Source: Chondrus crispus (taxonomy: Eukaryota > Rhodophyta > Florideophyceae > Gigartinales > Gigartinaceae). Taken from it: a stretch of DNA of 64,000 nt. A program made the position numbers and the translations under genes. This document shows positions 32,307 to 44,300 of this stretch, piece after piece. Each line of letters opens with the position of its first letter. Position 1 is the first letter of the stretch. The stretch covers positions 1-64,000 of the forward strand of contig NW_005179191.1 of the NCBI RefSeq assembly GCF_000350225.1, given 5' to 3'. The notes below the pieces were generated by a model. That model made no database searches, had not been told where the DNA came from, and saw only the letters and a program-made list of their open reading frames with translations.

Positions 32307-32314
32307 CCCCCCCC

Positions 32315-35300
32315 TTAAGCGTGAACGTTCGCGTTCACGGTTTTAGTGAGGTCTCTGCCGGTACGTCTCCGGAGGCGTTGGGCGTAACAAGACACCAACT
32401 CCTCCGGGACGTGAGTCCGCGCAGTCCAAGTGGGCGCGTCGTAATCCGCCCACTTGATGAGGAACTCCGTAGTTCCGTCTTCCATGACTCGATGTCTCAG
32501 TAGCCGTTCGACGGCATACTGCGTTCCCGCGGTGACCTTATCGGCGAGGTCTCGCGGGGTCGTCGTACTTGCTCGTGGCGCGTCTATCGGAGACGGCGCG
32601 TACACGCAGCGGTCGGCGGAGACTCGCTCGGTGACCCCATCACGATCGATCGTGATGGTTCGGCGGTCATTGGCGAGCACGCGGTAGGGTCCGACGGCGG
32701 GCGAGGCGAGCTTGTTCGATGTCTTAGCCCCATCGGTGGGGTTGAGATATACGTATTCTCCGGGACGGAGCCGGGAATTAATACGTCGTATGCGCTTATC
32801 GAAGTCGCGCTTGTAACGAGCCTGCGTCCGACGCAGGCTCCCGTAGGCCTTTTGGATAGTCGAGTCCAAGGTCTTGAGGAACTCGGCACGTTGGTTCCCC
32901 CTATCGGAAGGGGACGCGTCGCCGTCCGCCCGTCGGAGAGAGAACTCCGGCGGTGGCCTGCTGAGCACGAGCTCAACGGCGTGGTGCGTGTGGTGCGATG
33001 TACGTGGGAGTTGTACGCGTACGTAAGCGGCCCCACGTACACATCCCAGTCGTCCTGGTGTTCACCCACGTAGTTCCGCAGCATCGAGGCGATTGTTCGG
33101 TTATATCGCTCGACTTGCCCGTTCGTCTGGGGATGGTACGCCGAAGTGTACAAATTCGTTATCCCCTGAACGCGGCACGTGCTGTGGAAGAACTTGGCGT
33201 TAAACTGCGGTCCGTTATCGGACAGCAACGTGCGCGGGACGCCGTACTTAAACACCCACGATTCGCAGAACGCAACCGCCACGGTGTATGCGGTTATCTT
33301 GCGGAGCGCAACAACTTGCGTCAGCTTACTGAAGCGGTCCGTAATCACGAGCAGGAATCGTTTTCCTGTCTTCGTCTTGGGGAGCGGCCCCAAGATGTCG
33401 ATTGCGAGGCTCTCGAGGGGCCTCGTAGCTGGAAACAACCTCAATCGGTTGAGATGTTTCCTCAGCTTGACTCGGTTCATCGCGCAGGTTCGACACCCTC
33501 GCACCGTGGCTGCTACGTCTGCAGCCAGGTGGGGCCAGTAGTACTCGCGTCGAAGTGCGTAGTACATACGGTTCTGGCCCGGGTGCCCCGCGATGGCCGG
33601 GTTGTGGCACAGGCGAAGGAGCCTGGCGCGAAGCGTCCGAGGTACCACCACCTGAACGATATCAGGGTCGAAGGGGTGTCTCCGTTTGAGCACCCCTTGG
33701 TGGTCCTCGAAGAACGCGGAGTCCCGGGACTCTGACTGTCGTGCCAAAACGGTTTGGCAGAAGTCATCCACGCGTTGCTCCTCGACTATCTCCTCTATCG
33801 TAAGAGGGGCCGGAAGGTCGTCCTGCGGTGGGGCGACCGGGCCATCGAGCACGCCAGCCTCGGGGTCTTCGGCGCGCTGGATGTCGGCGGCGTCGAACTC
33901 GTCGTTCTCCTCCCAAAACGAATTGGGTCTTTGGAGAGCGGGGGCTTCGTCGTCGCCCCTCGGTTCGTCGCGCGTCCGTGCGCGCGACCTTGTTCGGGCT
34001 TCAGCTTGGTTCCGTGTCGTTACGAAGACATGGACGGCCTGATGATCACAACTAGCGGTACAAGAGTGGTCCGCGAGCTCGTTCGATACGTCTCGAACCG
34101 TCGTGCCCCCGTCGAAAGTGGGGATGTCGTCATCCACCTCGACGGTGGGGCGAGGGTCATCGGCGACCTTCGGCGACACGAGTCGTGACAGGGCATCGGG
34201 CACCTGATGCACGCGTCCGGGGCGGTACTGAATGGTGAAATCGTATTCAGCCAGACGTAGCCGCCACCGGGTGAGTCTTCCGGAACTCTCGGTGAGTGAC
34301 ATGAGCCATCGGAGGGCGTCATGGTCCGTCCGTACGGTGAACTTCGTGCCCTCTACGTACGGCCGTAGTGTGCGGACGGCCCACACTACGGCGAAGCACT
34401 CGCGTTCGGTAGCGCTGTAGTTGCGCTCACTATCGGACAGTGAGTACGACCAATACCCCACGGGCCGCCAGTCGTTCGGCTCTTCGTGCCCCTGAAGTAA
34501 GGTGCAGCCGAGTTGGTAGGCACTCGCGTCGGTGTCTATCATGTACGGACGACCGTGCCGGGGCAACGCGACGATCGGCGGAGCGATCATGCACTTCTTA
34601 AGGTTCTCGAACGCCTGAAGTTGCAGCTCCGTGGGGTTATAGAAATCGGGATCCGAATCCTTGCGCGTCATGTCGGTCAGAGGACGCGCAATCTTAGCGA
34701 ACCCCTTAACGAATCGGCGGTATACGTTACACGCCCCGAGGAACGAGCGCACTTGCGTCAACGTCCTTGGGAACGTGAACGTCTTGAATGCGTCGGCCGC
34801 CGTATCAGCCACGCTCAACCTGCCTGGGGAGATGACGTGCCCCAGGTAGTGCACCTTCGGTCGGAAGAAGCTGCACTTCTTGAGCTTAAGGGAGATACCG
34901 GAACTCCGCAGTAAGCTCAAGACGGTATCGAGATGCCTCGCGTGTTCTCCGTGCGTACGGGAGAACACGATCACGTCGTCGAGATAGACGAGGCATATTT
35001 GCCAGCGGACTCCGGAGAGTATTATGTCGAGCGCACGTTGGAAGGTGGCCGGTGCCCCTTTGAGTCCAAACGGCATGCGCAAGTGGCGAAACGTGCCCAT
35101 GTGCGTCGTAAACGTGGTCTTATCCCGGTCTTCCGGAGCGACCGGGATCTGCCAATAACCGGAATTACAGTCCAACGTGGTGAAGACGGCTGCATCTCCT
35201 AACGAGTCGATGCAGTCGTCCATCCGTGGCAGTGGATACGAATCCGCTGCCGTCTTCGCGTTGAGACGCCGGTAGTCCACGCAGAACCGAAGAGAGCCGT

Positions 35301-36894
35301 CCTTCTTCGGTACGAGCACCACGGGGGACGCCCACTCGGTGCTCGCGGGTTCGATAACCCCTGCGTTCAACATCTTGCTGACCTCCTTCGCGACCATTTC
35401 GCGCATGGCCGGGCCCTTCCGATAGGGCATGAAACGAATCGGTTTCGTTCCCGGTTGGAGAGGAATGCCGTGCTCCGTGGCTTGGATCGTTCCAAATGCA
35501 CCGCTCCACAGACTCGAGTGCTTACGAAGCATCTCGAGTACGTGGCCACGGAGCTTGTCATCGTCGATGTATGACAGGTCGATCTCTTTTTCCCAATTCA
35601 TCGGTGGATTTTCGGGATCCTTTTGCTGGGGGAGTACAGTACCCTTCGCCGTCGGTTGGCATAAAGGCGACCGTTCGTCCGGGTCGACTCCCCTGCCCCC
35701 GGCGGTGGTCTTATCGTCGGAGTTGGCTCGGCCAACTCCTACCCCACCGACTGGATCGGTCACGTCGGTCAGGTGTAGCGCGTGCGCGATCCCCTCGGCG
35801 ACCTTACGTTCGGGAGTGAGGATCGCGAGGGGGTTGCGCTTCGCGTATCCCACGACGGTGTGCTTCGGAAGCCGCCTTTCTCGTCGTGAGAAATTTGCGA
35901 CGATGACGTCGAAGGTCTGATTCGGTAGGACCTCCGCGACGCCATTCGTCAGCCTCACTCCATGTTGGTGTTGGAGTGAGGGCTTGGGCTCCAGGAACAC
36001 GAGGCCCCTCCCCGCGGTTGTCACACGCACACGGGCTTGTGACATCGCGGGAATGGTAACCCAGCGGGCGATTCGGATCGCTTGCGGGGCCTCCTCTCGT
36101 ACGTCCGGCCGACCCGTGTGTCGTCCGTGTCGCCTGGTAGGGGGAGTCGACTCCCCCTTTCCGTCGAAGATGGCAACAGAACCGCCTTGGCGTAGCTCCA
36201 TTCGTTGAGCTTCGATGTCGATACATTGCACGTGCGTATCGATGAAGGCCGTGCCGAGGAGGACTGGCACGGCGAGCCGGTCCGCGACTACGAACGGAAT
36301 TCGGAACACCGAGTTCCTCAACCGCTCGGCCAGGCGGACGACGGCCAAAAGTTTGAGGGGGTTGCTACTCGCGCCTGCCAGTCGTGGCAGAGGTGCGTCA
36401 TGCACGACGTAACGCGTCCAATCGGGGGGAAGGTCGGCCTTCCTCACCAGATTATACCCCGAGCACGTATCAACGGCGATCGTGCGGGGTTTAAATGCAT
36501 TTCCCTCTGTGGCTATCGAGCCGAGGACGTTGTAGATCTTCGACGTCATAAGGCAAATGACGCCGTCGACAACCTTCGGGGCGGCCTTATCTGTGAGGTC
36601 GTTCCGCCGGGGCCTTCGATTTCGGTGCTGGCCCCGCTTGCGTTTCCTTCTCCCCCCTCCTTGGGGCGTCGGTGGATCAGTGACGCCCCTCGGATTACTC
36701 GAATCCGTACGACACGGACCTTTCTCCGGCGACCTTGGGCTCGCGGGAGTCTGGGGGTCGACCGAATCTTTTCGGTCGTCGTTGCCCCCGTCGCCTTCGT
36801 TACGCCTCACCGGGACGTCGGCTGTCCCGGTGTCTTGTGCTCCTAACGTCGGGCCTTCGGAGGCCTCGACGTGCGCTCGCTCCCGTATCGGCAT
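32315..36894 (-). CDS. pol: Ty3/gypsy pol with chromodomain, one frameshift
   Basis: The ATG at 36894 starts in a different frame from gag. Aspartic protease near residue 142 reads VDTCSGYNLV, an altered DT/SG site. RT: FCVDYRRLN, FTTLDCNSGYW and VYLDDVIVFS (near residue 636). RNase H: IDTDASAYQLG (near 788), ERNYSATERE and RTDHDALRW. The integrase has the zinc finger (HNPAIAGHPG, CRTCAMN), then IDILGPLP, SDNGPQF and QVERYNR (near 1165, 1226, 1262). At about 32970 a one-base deletion shifts the frame; the true tail (PPEFSL... to the stop at 32315) carries a chromodomain (YAVERLLRHRV, FLIKWADYDAPTW). The unshifted frame ends at 32584. Chromodomains of such integrases guide insertion into heterochromatin. 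All catalytic residues seen are intact. Confidence 0.95.
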
Positions 36895-37034
36895 TACAGG
36901 AGCTCCCCTGTTCGCCTTCGGTAGCGGGGGATGTATTATCGGACAATACCCCCCGTGTCCTTGGCGAGCACGCGGGGTCGGGTCTAGTTCGTGGGGAAGA
37001 GACGGCTCACGCGACCGCGTGTACGTAACCGTCT
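36895..37034 (-). promoter_or_regulatory. gag-pol junction with hairpin
   Basis: 140 bp separate the gag stop from the pol ATG, with a frame change. A G-rich/C-rich fold (GGGGGTATTG... pairing with ...AATACATCCCCC on the minus strand, near 36926-36954) could affect re-initiation or frameshifting. Confidence 0.4.
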
Positions 37035-39605
37035 TTACCCTTTTTTCGAACTACCTGTGCTATCAGAGCTAACCTCCTGGCTATCGACGGCCAGGTCTTC
37101 TTCGGGTAGCCGTCCGCGTGGGTAGGGACGATCCCCCCACTGCGGCTCAGCGGCCCTGGCGAAGTATTCCGGTACTTCTGGGCCTTGACCTGCGGCGTCC
37201 GGTCGTTGCAGGATATGGGGGACGAAGCGAGTCGGCTCGCCTTCGTGACCCTCCGTGGGTAGAGGGTAGGGATCCTCTACCCAGTCTTGCAGGAACATTA
37301 TCGCATTTTGTACCTGTTGGAGTAACCGAGAACGGTCTCGGTCCCCTCTCTGCTCTTGGCGCGGGTATCTTGTGTCCGCCTGGCGGTAGGCGGGTCGATC
37401 CCGACGATCGACTTCGTTACGACGGTACCCGCCTCCACGGGGGGCGAAGCGTGCGCCCCCACCCGATCGGTTCGGAAAGCCTTGACGCGGGGGACGGCCC
37501 TCGCCCGCCGCTTGCCGGAGGAGATTACGCGCCCCTGGGCGCGTCTCCATCTGGTAGCGGTAGTTCCTGTACGCCGTGAACATTCGTTGTTCCGGCGACA
37601 GGAACGGGCACGCGTACATGGCATGCCCGTACGTACGGCATAGCCAGCACACGTACGCTCTGCCGTCCGTTGAGGCGAAGGTCGCCGCGTGCCGCGCCTC
37701 CTCATCGGTGAGGAGGGGCACGCGGGGCGAGGTGCTTCCCTTATCTCGATTCGAGATATCGAGCTCGGCGACGCGGGGGTCCGTGCCCCTTGCCACTCTC
37801 GGAGTGGCCGCGAATGCGGTCGCGTAACTCGATGTCGTTCCGGTCGACATCGGTGAGGGGGTTCGTGCCCCCACGGGCCCTGCTCCTTGCGTAATGAGGA
37901 CAGGGTCGGCCTGCCACTCATCCTCCCCGATATGGAGGGTCGAGGCGGGCGAACTTGTCGCGGCGGACTTCGTAGTCCTGCCAGCCCTCCCTGCCGGTTT
38001 CGGATCCGGCAGGGGTAAACCGCACCGAGCGCGGTACGTTGTACCTTCCGCCGTGGCGATACGGCGGATGGTCGGAAGATCGGTCTTCTGACTGCCTGGC
38101 AGCCTTTGCACCGTCTCGGATACTGCGGCACGGGTTGCCGGTGCAAGTCCCCGCACGAAGTAGTGCGCGAGGGACTGTTCGGAGAAGACTGCCGTGCATC
38201 GGAACGCGGCAGTCTCGAGTCGGTCAGCAAACGTGCTTTCCGTCTCATGCGATTGCTGTCGCGCCGTAGCGACAGCGTCGTACGCTTCACCTAACACATC
38301 GTCCGTGAGGTAGCGTTTCAAGAATTGATTCACGAGCCCCGGCCAGCTCACGTCGTCGTGGAGCTGGACGGCGCGGAGGCCACGCATCGTATAACTCGTA
38401 TACAGGCGCTCCGCGTCGCGCTCGAGGAAGTGCGCGAGGACTCGTACCCCAACACCTTCGGTCAGGTGTTGCGAGTTGAAGGTGATTCGTATATCCTTCA
38501 AGAACGGCAGCAGCTGGATCGGGTCGGTACCGTCGAAGCTGCGCATCGTGGGACTGATCCCACGACAGCGTTGGACGTACTTCGCGATCCGTCCCGCGTC
38601 ACCCGAGGTAACGAGCCTCGAGGTGTTATCCAAGCGGTACATACGATAGTCAGCAACGGCGCTGAACTCTTGGATCATCGTATGTACCGGCTCGAGCCCG
38701 GGTTCAGCGGGACCCAGCGTGCCGAAGGAGGTAACCGGTAGCGTACGGACGTCTACCGGACCTGGATGCTCGGCGTAACTCGCCGGCGGGTAGCCGCCCC
38801 AGCGGGGATCGACGGAGAACACTGGTTCTCCGGATCCGCGGGCGGCTCCTCCACGGTCCTGTTCGTCCGCGTACGATACGCGGTCCACTTGCCGCCTACT
38901 TCCGGCGATAGGAGGCAAGGCTTGGGTCTCAGACGCGAAGTTCGCGCCCATCGGAGGACGGCTTCCTTCTGCAGTCCGACTGGTAGCGGCACCAGTCGGA
39001 CGCCAACCTTCGGGGGCGGAGGCGCTCGGAGGTACGGTACCGCCGGGCCCTCTCGAGGGGGCACCGGGTAGCCCTTCGGCCATGGTACGTTCCATGTCAC
39101 GAGCACGCCGACGAGTGGCGTTGAGCTCAGCGGAGAGGTGCGCGAACGCACCCAATTGCTCTGCGGTCGGAGAGGTTCGGTCCTCGGGTCGTCTCACCGA
39201 GGTCGGCCTCTCAGGGCGACCTTGCCCGGACGGTCCGGGCGAGGCGAAACGGGAGTCTTCGACGAGCACTATCCGCGAGTGTAACTCGTCGATCAGTGCT
39301 CGGAGATTCTCTAAGGACTGCGTCACTCTATCGAACCTCCCTTCACGCAAAGAGCGGAGTTCGGCCATACATCGAGTGTATACATGGTCCGATACATCGA
39401 TCCGAAGGGAAGTACGGACTTCCTCGATGTATTCGGCTATGCGTTCGAACATCGCCGCCGCTCTTTCCTCGGAGGATCCGAGCGACGGTTCGCGGTCACG
39501 AGGACCTGCGTCGCCGTCGCCCGACGGGGCGGATGGGGACTGCACAGCGGCCGGACTCAGATCCGCCGCTTCGGAGCGGATCGAGGGCTCAAACTCTTGG
39601 CTCAT
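37035..39605 (-). CDS. gag: Ty3/gypsy gag, family 1 (856 aa)
   Basis: Intact frame from the ATG at 39605. The N-terminus is disordered, followed by a helical stretch (about residues 47-115, AMFERIAEYIEEVRTSLRI, LENLRALIDELHSRIVLVE). After a Pro/Ser-rich linker comes the gag core (about 320-500, MYRLDN, FDGTDPIQLLPFLKDIRITF, YFVRGLAPATRAAV). A canonical zinc knuckle CWLCRTYGHAMYAC (CX2CX4HX4C) lies near 652-665. The tail is basic, with RGGGYRRNEVDRRDR, then acidic. It is homologous to the broken gag at 45695-47671. It would form the capsid-like particle and bind element RNA. Several codon-spanning hairpins are conserved with that copy. Confidence 0.95.
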   Translation of the reverse strand: MSQEFEPSIRSEAADLSPAAVQSPSAPSGDGDAGPRDREPSLGSSEERAAAMFERIAEYIEEVRTSLRIDVSDHVYTRCMAELRSLREGRFDRVTQSLENLRALIDELHSRIVLVEDSRFASPGPSGQGRPERPTSVRRPEDRTSPTAEQLGAFAHLSAELNATRRRARDMERTMAEGLPGAPSRGPGGTVPPSASAPEGWRPTGAATSRTAEGSRPPMGANFASETQALPPIAGSRRQVDRVSYADEQDRGGAARGSGEPVFSVDPRWGGYPPASYAEHPGPVDVRTLPVTSFGTLGPAEPGLEPVHTMIQEFSAVADYRMYRLDNTSRLVTSGDAGRIAKYVQRCRGISPTMRSFDGTDPIQLLPFLKDIRITFNSQHLTEGVGVRVLAHFLERDAERLYTSYTMRGLRAVQLHDDVSWPGLVNQFLKRYLTDDVLGEAYDAVATARQQSHETESTFADRLETAAFRCTAVFSEQSLAHYFVRGLAPATRAAVSETVQRLPGSQKTDLPTIRRIATAEGTTYRARCGLPLPDPKPAGRAGRTTKSAATSSPASTLHIGEDEWQADPVLITQGAGPVGARTPSPMSTGTTSSYATAFAATPRVARGTDPRVAELDISNRDKGSTSPRVPLLTDEEARHAATFASTDGRAYVCWLCRTYGHAMYACPFLSPEQRMFTAYRNYRYQMETRPGARNLLRQAAGEGRPPRQGFPNRSGGGARFAPRGGGYRRNEVDRRDRPAYRQADTRYPRQEQRGDRDRSRLLQQVQNAIMFLQDWVEDPYPLPTEGHEGEPTRFVPHILQRPDAAGQGPEVPEYFARAAEPQWGDRPYPRGRLPEEDLAVDSQEVSSDSTGSSKKG

Positions 39606-39666
39606 CTCAACGCGATCGGTTCGCGGAGGGAAGCGGAAGTCTTCTCGGAGATCGGACTCCAGGGTC

Positions 39667-39684
39667 TTCTAGGTCGGGAGACCA
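39667..39684 (-). other. Primer-binding site
   Basis: TGGTCTCCCGACCTAGAA on the minus strand, one base after the LTR. It begins with TGG, complementary to a tRNA 3' CCA. The same 18-mer is used at 45619, 62025 and (one change) 48521. Confidence 0.85.
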
Positions 39685-39685
39685 C

Positions 39686-40352
39686 TGTAGCATAAACACC
39701 CCCAGCGATAGGGGTGTATGCGCAGTTCGACCGAGACCCTTGTCGATCGGGAAGACGGGGGTGAAGCAGGACACCGGCTAACGGCACCGGGCAGCGGGCC
39801 CGGGTAGCGTGGTAGAGCGGGAACGGGGAGGACGCCGGTACGCGCGAGCGGTTCGACGCCTCGACGCCCCGGCGCGGTACTGGGTAACGATCCAGTACCG
39901 ACGGGCGGAGGCGGAGCCGACTCGTGGGCGTACCGCGCGCGTCCTCAACCCGCGCTCGGTGCCGCTCTAAGGTAATTAGCGAGCGTTACCTTAGAATAAG
40001 CGGGAAGTCGGACCTTGACGGTCGGTGGGTCACAAGTCCGTGCTTGTCCTCCTCCACCGCCGCCGGTCCCCTCCATATTTAATGTACATAATCACCTATC
40101 ATAGTAGTACAGTACCGATGTACTGTAGCGACGTACTGTAGTGGTCGGTCGACACTGTAATACTGTCAGCCATCGGGGCTGACAGTACACGTGGGTGCGC
40201 GCTCTTCGGTCCCGCGCGTACACGTGTACACGTGCGCCCCCTGTACTTGGGGGTACACGTGGTGGTACTGTAGAGCATCGAGCCCTACAGTAACCGATCC
40301 GATTCTGAGTTGATCTAATCTAAAATAAAGCCCCAAGGGGGGTTATACTACA
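39686..40352 (-). repeat. LTR, family 1, copy 2
   Basis: 667 bp, TGTAG...CTACA. It is the 5' LTR of the minus-strand element. It carries a perfect stem TACTGTCAGC/GCTGACAGTA with a 7-nt loop (40161-40170 and 40178-40187) and an ACACCCC/GGGGTGT hairpin near the end that faces the primer-binding site. Confidence 0.95.
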
Positions 40353-40355
40353 CTC

Positions 40356-41372
40356 ATGGCCCTGCCGCATCTCCTCAACCCGCCGGCGAAGGAGGCGTAT
40401 GAATCCCATCGAGGATATTTCCGATGCAATCAAGGGATTGCGTCGTGGCCAGCAGCGGTGAACTGGTTGCTTCGTACGTATGCTACGAATATTCAGATCG
40501 AGCAAGCGCTCTCTGTGGTCCGGGATCTACGCCAAAAACCGGGCGAAGTTGAGACCGAGTATGCGACTCGTATGTTAACCGCCCTCGCGCGGTGTGGGGA
40601 CATCCATTCCCCCTATGAACGAACTACCTTGTTCATAGAGGGCCTCCTTCCGGCGATCAAGCCGTTGGTGCTCCAAGCAAGGGAGAATCGCCCCCGATCC
40701 TCCTTCGAGGACACGGTGGCCGAAGCCCGCGCTCAAGGGGCGGCCTACCGCGCGCAGACGGCTGGCGCGAGAAGACGCGTCGACTTCGCGAGACCCGCCG
40801 CCAAGCAAGTGTTGGCGATGGCAGACAGTATGCCCTCATCTACAACCGCGGGTCTGACCCCGAGCTATCATACCGGCCTGGACGCCGAGAACTTCCTCGC
40901 GAATGACGAGCCGTTCACCGCCGCGGCTGGGTCACCGTCATTTCCCACCGAGGGATCCTCATTCAACGACAAGGATTCGTTGTTCTACGGAGAGCGGCGG
41001 CCGGTCTACAACGACCAGCCCCGGCTTCCGAGACCGCGCGAGAAGTCTCCCGGTTGGGCCGGTGGAGAAGGACCCCGGGACATGAAGACACCTTCCCCGG
41101 AAATTATCTGCTACACCTGCCACAAAGTCGGGGATCATATTAACCTCGACTGTAGCATGAAGGTGCGCGATGTGTCGCTCGTCCCTCATAATATTGAGAA
41201 GCTCACGGCGGCACAGAAGGCCCGTGTTTCGGCAGACGCGTACTTGCGCGCCGTAGCCCTCCTCAGTTTCGAGGCTAATCGACTGATCGCACCCGTCTTG
41301 CCGTCGAAGTCTCCCTCCGCTTCGGAGAAGTCAAGCCCTCTGAACGGCAAGACCGCACCTCCGAAAAACTAG
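40356..41372 (+). pseudogene. gag: gag, family 2, 5'-truncated (338 aa open)
   Basis: Starts within the gag core (LPHLLNPPAKEAYES aligns with DLPHLLSPPAKEAYES of the second copy), so the first several hundred codons are missing and the ATG is internal. The core includes LRQKPGEVETEYATRML and ERTTLFIEGL. The zinc knuckle CYTCHKVGDHINLDC has five residues before the His (CX2CX5HX4C). The frame is open to its stop at 41372. Confidence 0.85.
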
Positions 41373-41399
41373 GAGACCCACAGCTGAAAATCGCTGACA

Positions 41400-44300
41400 T
41401 TCCATCGTGGGATACCGCGTCACCCCCGCCTCCGAAGCCGGCGATCCGCGTCTTGGGACGGAGACACGCTCGCCAAGCGAGTCCCTCCAACCCCGATCCG
41501 ACGGGCATGGGGACGCTTCGCCGACCGTGTCGTCTTAACAACGGGAGGCACTTCCCCGATGACAAGGCCGTCGGGCCAGTTTATACACTGTCTCGACGTA
41601 ATTACAAGGTCTACGCACACTTTGGGCTCACCACCTCCATCATGGTGCGTCAACTCACCATCCTGGACACGGGGGCCGGCTCTAATTTTGTCCGCACCGA
41701 CATCCTGCCCAAGGGATAGCAGAGATTACTCGAACCGGGGAAAGTCCCGACTATCGCCGACGTGAACGGGCGGCCGTTACGAACAAGCGAGGCCGTCACC
41801 CTCGTTGTTCGACTAGCAACTCGCACCATGAAATGCAAGTTCATATTGTGCGAGCGCCTGGCAGCTCCAGTCATCCTGGGCTGTGACTTTAACGACAAGT
41901 TTGTCGAGGCCATCTATCCACGTCGGAAGGTGGTTGAGCTCGATGATGGGACAAAAGTCCCCATCGTGAGAAAACCGGCAACTCGTCGAGCCGACGCGCC
42001 TTCGCTTCCCTCGGAGCAGGAGTATGACAACGACCCAGGTCGAGTTTCCCTCAAACTCAAGGTTTCTCGTCCGGTTATCACACAACCCGGGACGCAAGTC
42101 TGGGTGCATGTGACCAACGGTCGTACGGGTCTTTCGGTATTGGAACCCAACTCGCAGCTATATGCGAAACACCGCGTCTCCCTGTCGAATGGGGTCGCGC
42201 ACATCACCCCACTTCGAGAGTTCAAGGTCTTGGTGGCCAAATTCGCCACGTCCCCCAAGCGCCTCTCGAATAACCAGGTGCTGGGGTGCGTTACCCCCCA
42301 TCCGCGTGCAATGATACGCACCGCGATGCCTCTCGACGCCCTCCTGGCGGCGGGATTTACAGAAGGGGGAGAAGCTCCTCCCGGCTTCGTCGAAGGAAGA
42401 ACCCCAAGAGGTTGTCGCTGTCTCCCTCCAACATCTTCCGTCGCATGTCCGCACGCGAGTACGTGACATGCTTACGCCGTACTCCAGTATGTGGAGTGGC
42501 GATCTCGGGGAAGTCCGGGCTACGCAGCACCGGATCGAACTCAACCCCGGCTCGAAGCCGTTTCGATGTCAGCCATATCGAGCTGGACCACGGTCTCGAC
42601 AAGCCGAACAAGACGCCGTGGATGGAATGCTCTCAAGCGGGGTCATCTCCCGATCGCAATCAGAGTGGGCGTCCCCGGTGGTTCTCATTTCCAAACCGGA
42701 TGGATCCCTCCGTTTCTGCGTCGATTGCAGACGTTTGAACGCGATGACGGTACGGGACACTGACCCGATTTCTCGCATGGACAAGTATCTGGACTCGCTC
42801 GGCGAAGCGAACGTGTTCACAACTCTAGATTGTAACTCGGGTTTTTGGCAAATTCCCGTTGCGGAAGAACACCGTCCGAAAACCACGTTCACGAGTCATG
42901 CCGGCACTTATCAATTTAACCGAATGCCGTTCGGGCTAATGAACGCGCCCGCCACATTCCAACGGATGTTGGACATTCTCCTCTCCGGATACCGATGGAA
43001 GAGCTGCCTCATCTATCTAGATGACATTATCATATTCTCGAAGGATTATGAAACTCATCTTAAGGATGTCAAGGTTATTCTCTCTGCTTTACAACAAGAG
43101 GGGTTATCACTGAGATTGAACAAGTGTAATTTTTTTCAGGACTCCGTGGAGTACCTGGGTCACATCATTCGACCCGGGGAACTTCATGTCCACCCCAAGA
43201 ATGTCTCGGCTCTGGCCGAGGCCAAGCCGCCACGAACCCAGACTGAGCTTCGCTCGTTTCTGGGTGTGTGTCACGTGTGCCGACGTTTCGTCGACCACTT
43301 CGCCAAGATTGAGGCGCCATTAACGTTCATGCTCAAGAAGGGGGAGCCCGATCGGCTCCCCGAACTGGACGAAGACCGCAGGTCTGCCTTCGAAGCTCTG
43401 AAGACTTGCCTGATTTCCCCGCCGGTATTGCGACTACCGCGGCTGGGGCTACCGTATTCCCTTGACACGGATGCATCCGACGCCCAACTCGGTTGCACAT
43501 TACTACAGCAACACGAGGATGGTAACAGATACCCCGTCGGGTTCTGGTCTCGGACGCTCTCGTCGGCGGAAAGGAATTACTCCACGACGGAGAAAGAATG
43601 TTTGGCCATTGTATGGACCATTCAGACGCTGCGTCCGTACTTGGAACGCAAGCGATTCACGGATAATACCGACCATCATTCCCTCCGTTGGTTAATGAAT
43701 CTCGCCGACGCAAGCGGTCGTCTAGCACGGTGGCGCTTGCGCCTAGCTGAGTTTGACTTCGACGTCACGTACGTGAAGGGGATCAAGAATTGTCTCTCCG
43801 ACGCCCTCAGTCGACTACCGTCTACAGGGGGCACCACCGTCCCCATCGACGAAGAAATACCGTGCTTCTCCGTTTTGGAGCTTCAAAACGACAAGCCGGA
43901 AGTGCAATCCGAGGAGTGGGACAACGACATTCACGACGGATGCTTCGCCTTCGCCCCGCGGCTTCCAAGGCCGCAATTACACACGACGAGACTGTACTCG
44001 CTCAAGACCCCGACCCGTTCTGTAAGGAGATCGCTTCCCATCTTAAGAAGGGGGAGCTTGTGGCCCAAATTCGCCTTTCTAATTTCTTCATGAACAAGGA
44101 AGGGGTACTTTGTCGGAAAGCGCACCTTGACGGTGTTGAGCAAATCGTCGTACCAAGCACTCTGCTCGAGCGAGTGTTGTATATGGCGCATTACCCCGCC
44201 GCCTCGGGACATCCCGGAGGCAGGCGTCTGTTCTACACATTAAAACAACGGTACTACTGGCCGAGTATATCCGTCGACGCATACGCCACAGCAGAAGGTG

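Larger units (their letters stand above)
26491..40352 (-). mobile_element. Ty3/gypsy chromodomain element, family 1 (13.9 kb)
   Basis: Order on the minus strand: LTR (40352-39686), primer-binding site, gag, pol with chromodomain, a 5.1-kb 3' region, polypurine tract, LTR (27153-26491). The flanks do not match as a target duplication (ATGTC on the left, CTCAT on the right) and come from different elements. The unit may therefore be a recombinant between two insertions. Confidence 0.75.

Noticed and set aside
26491..40352. Target-site duplication for the family-1 element
   Set aside because: The 5-mers next to the two LTRs do not match in any register I tried.
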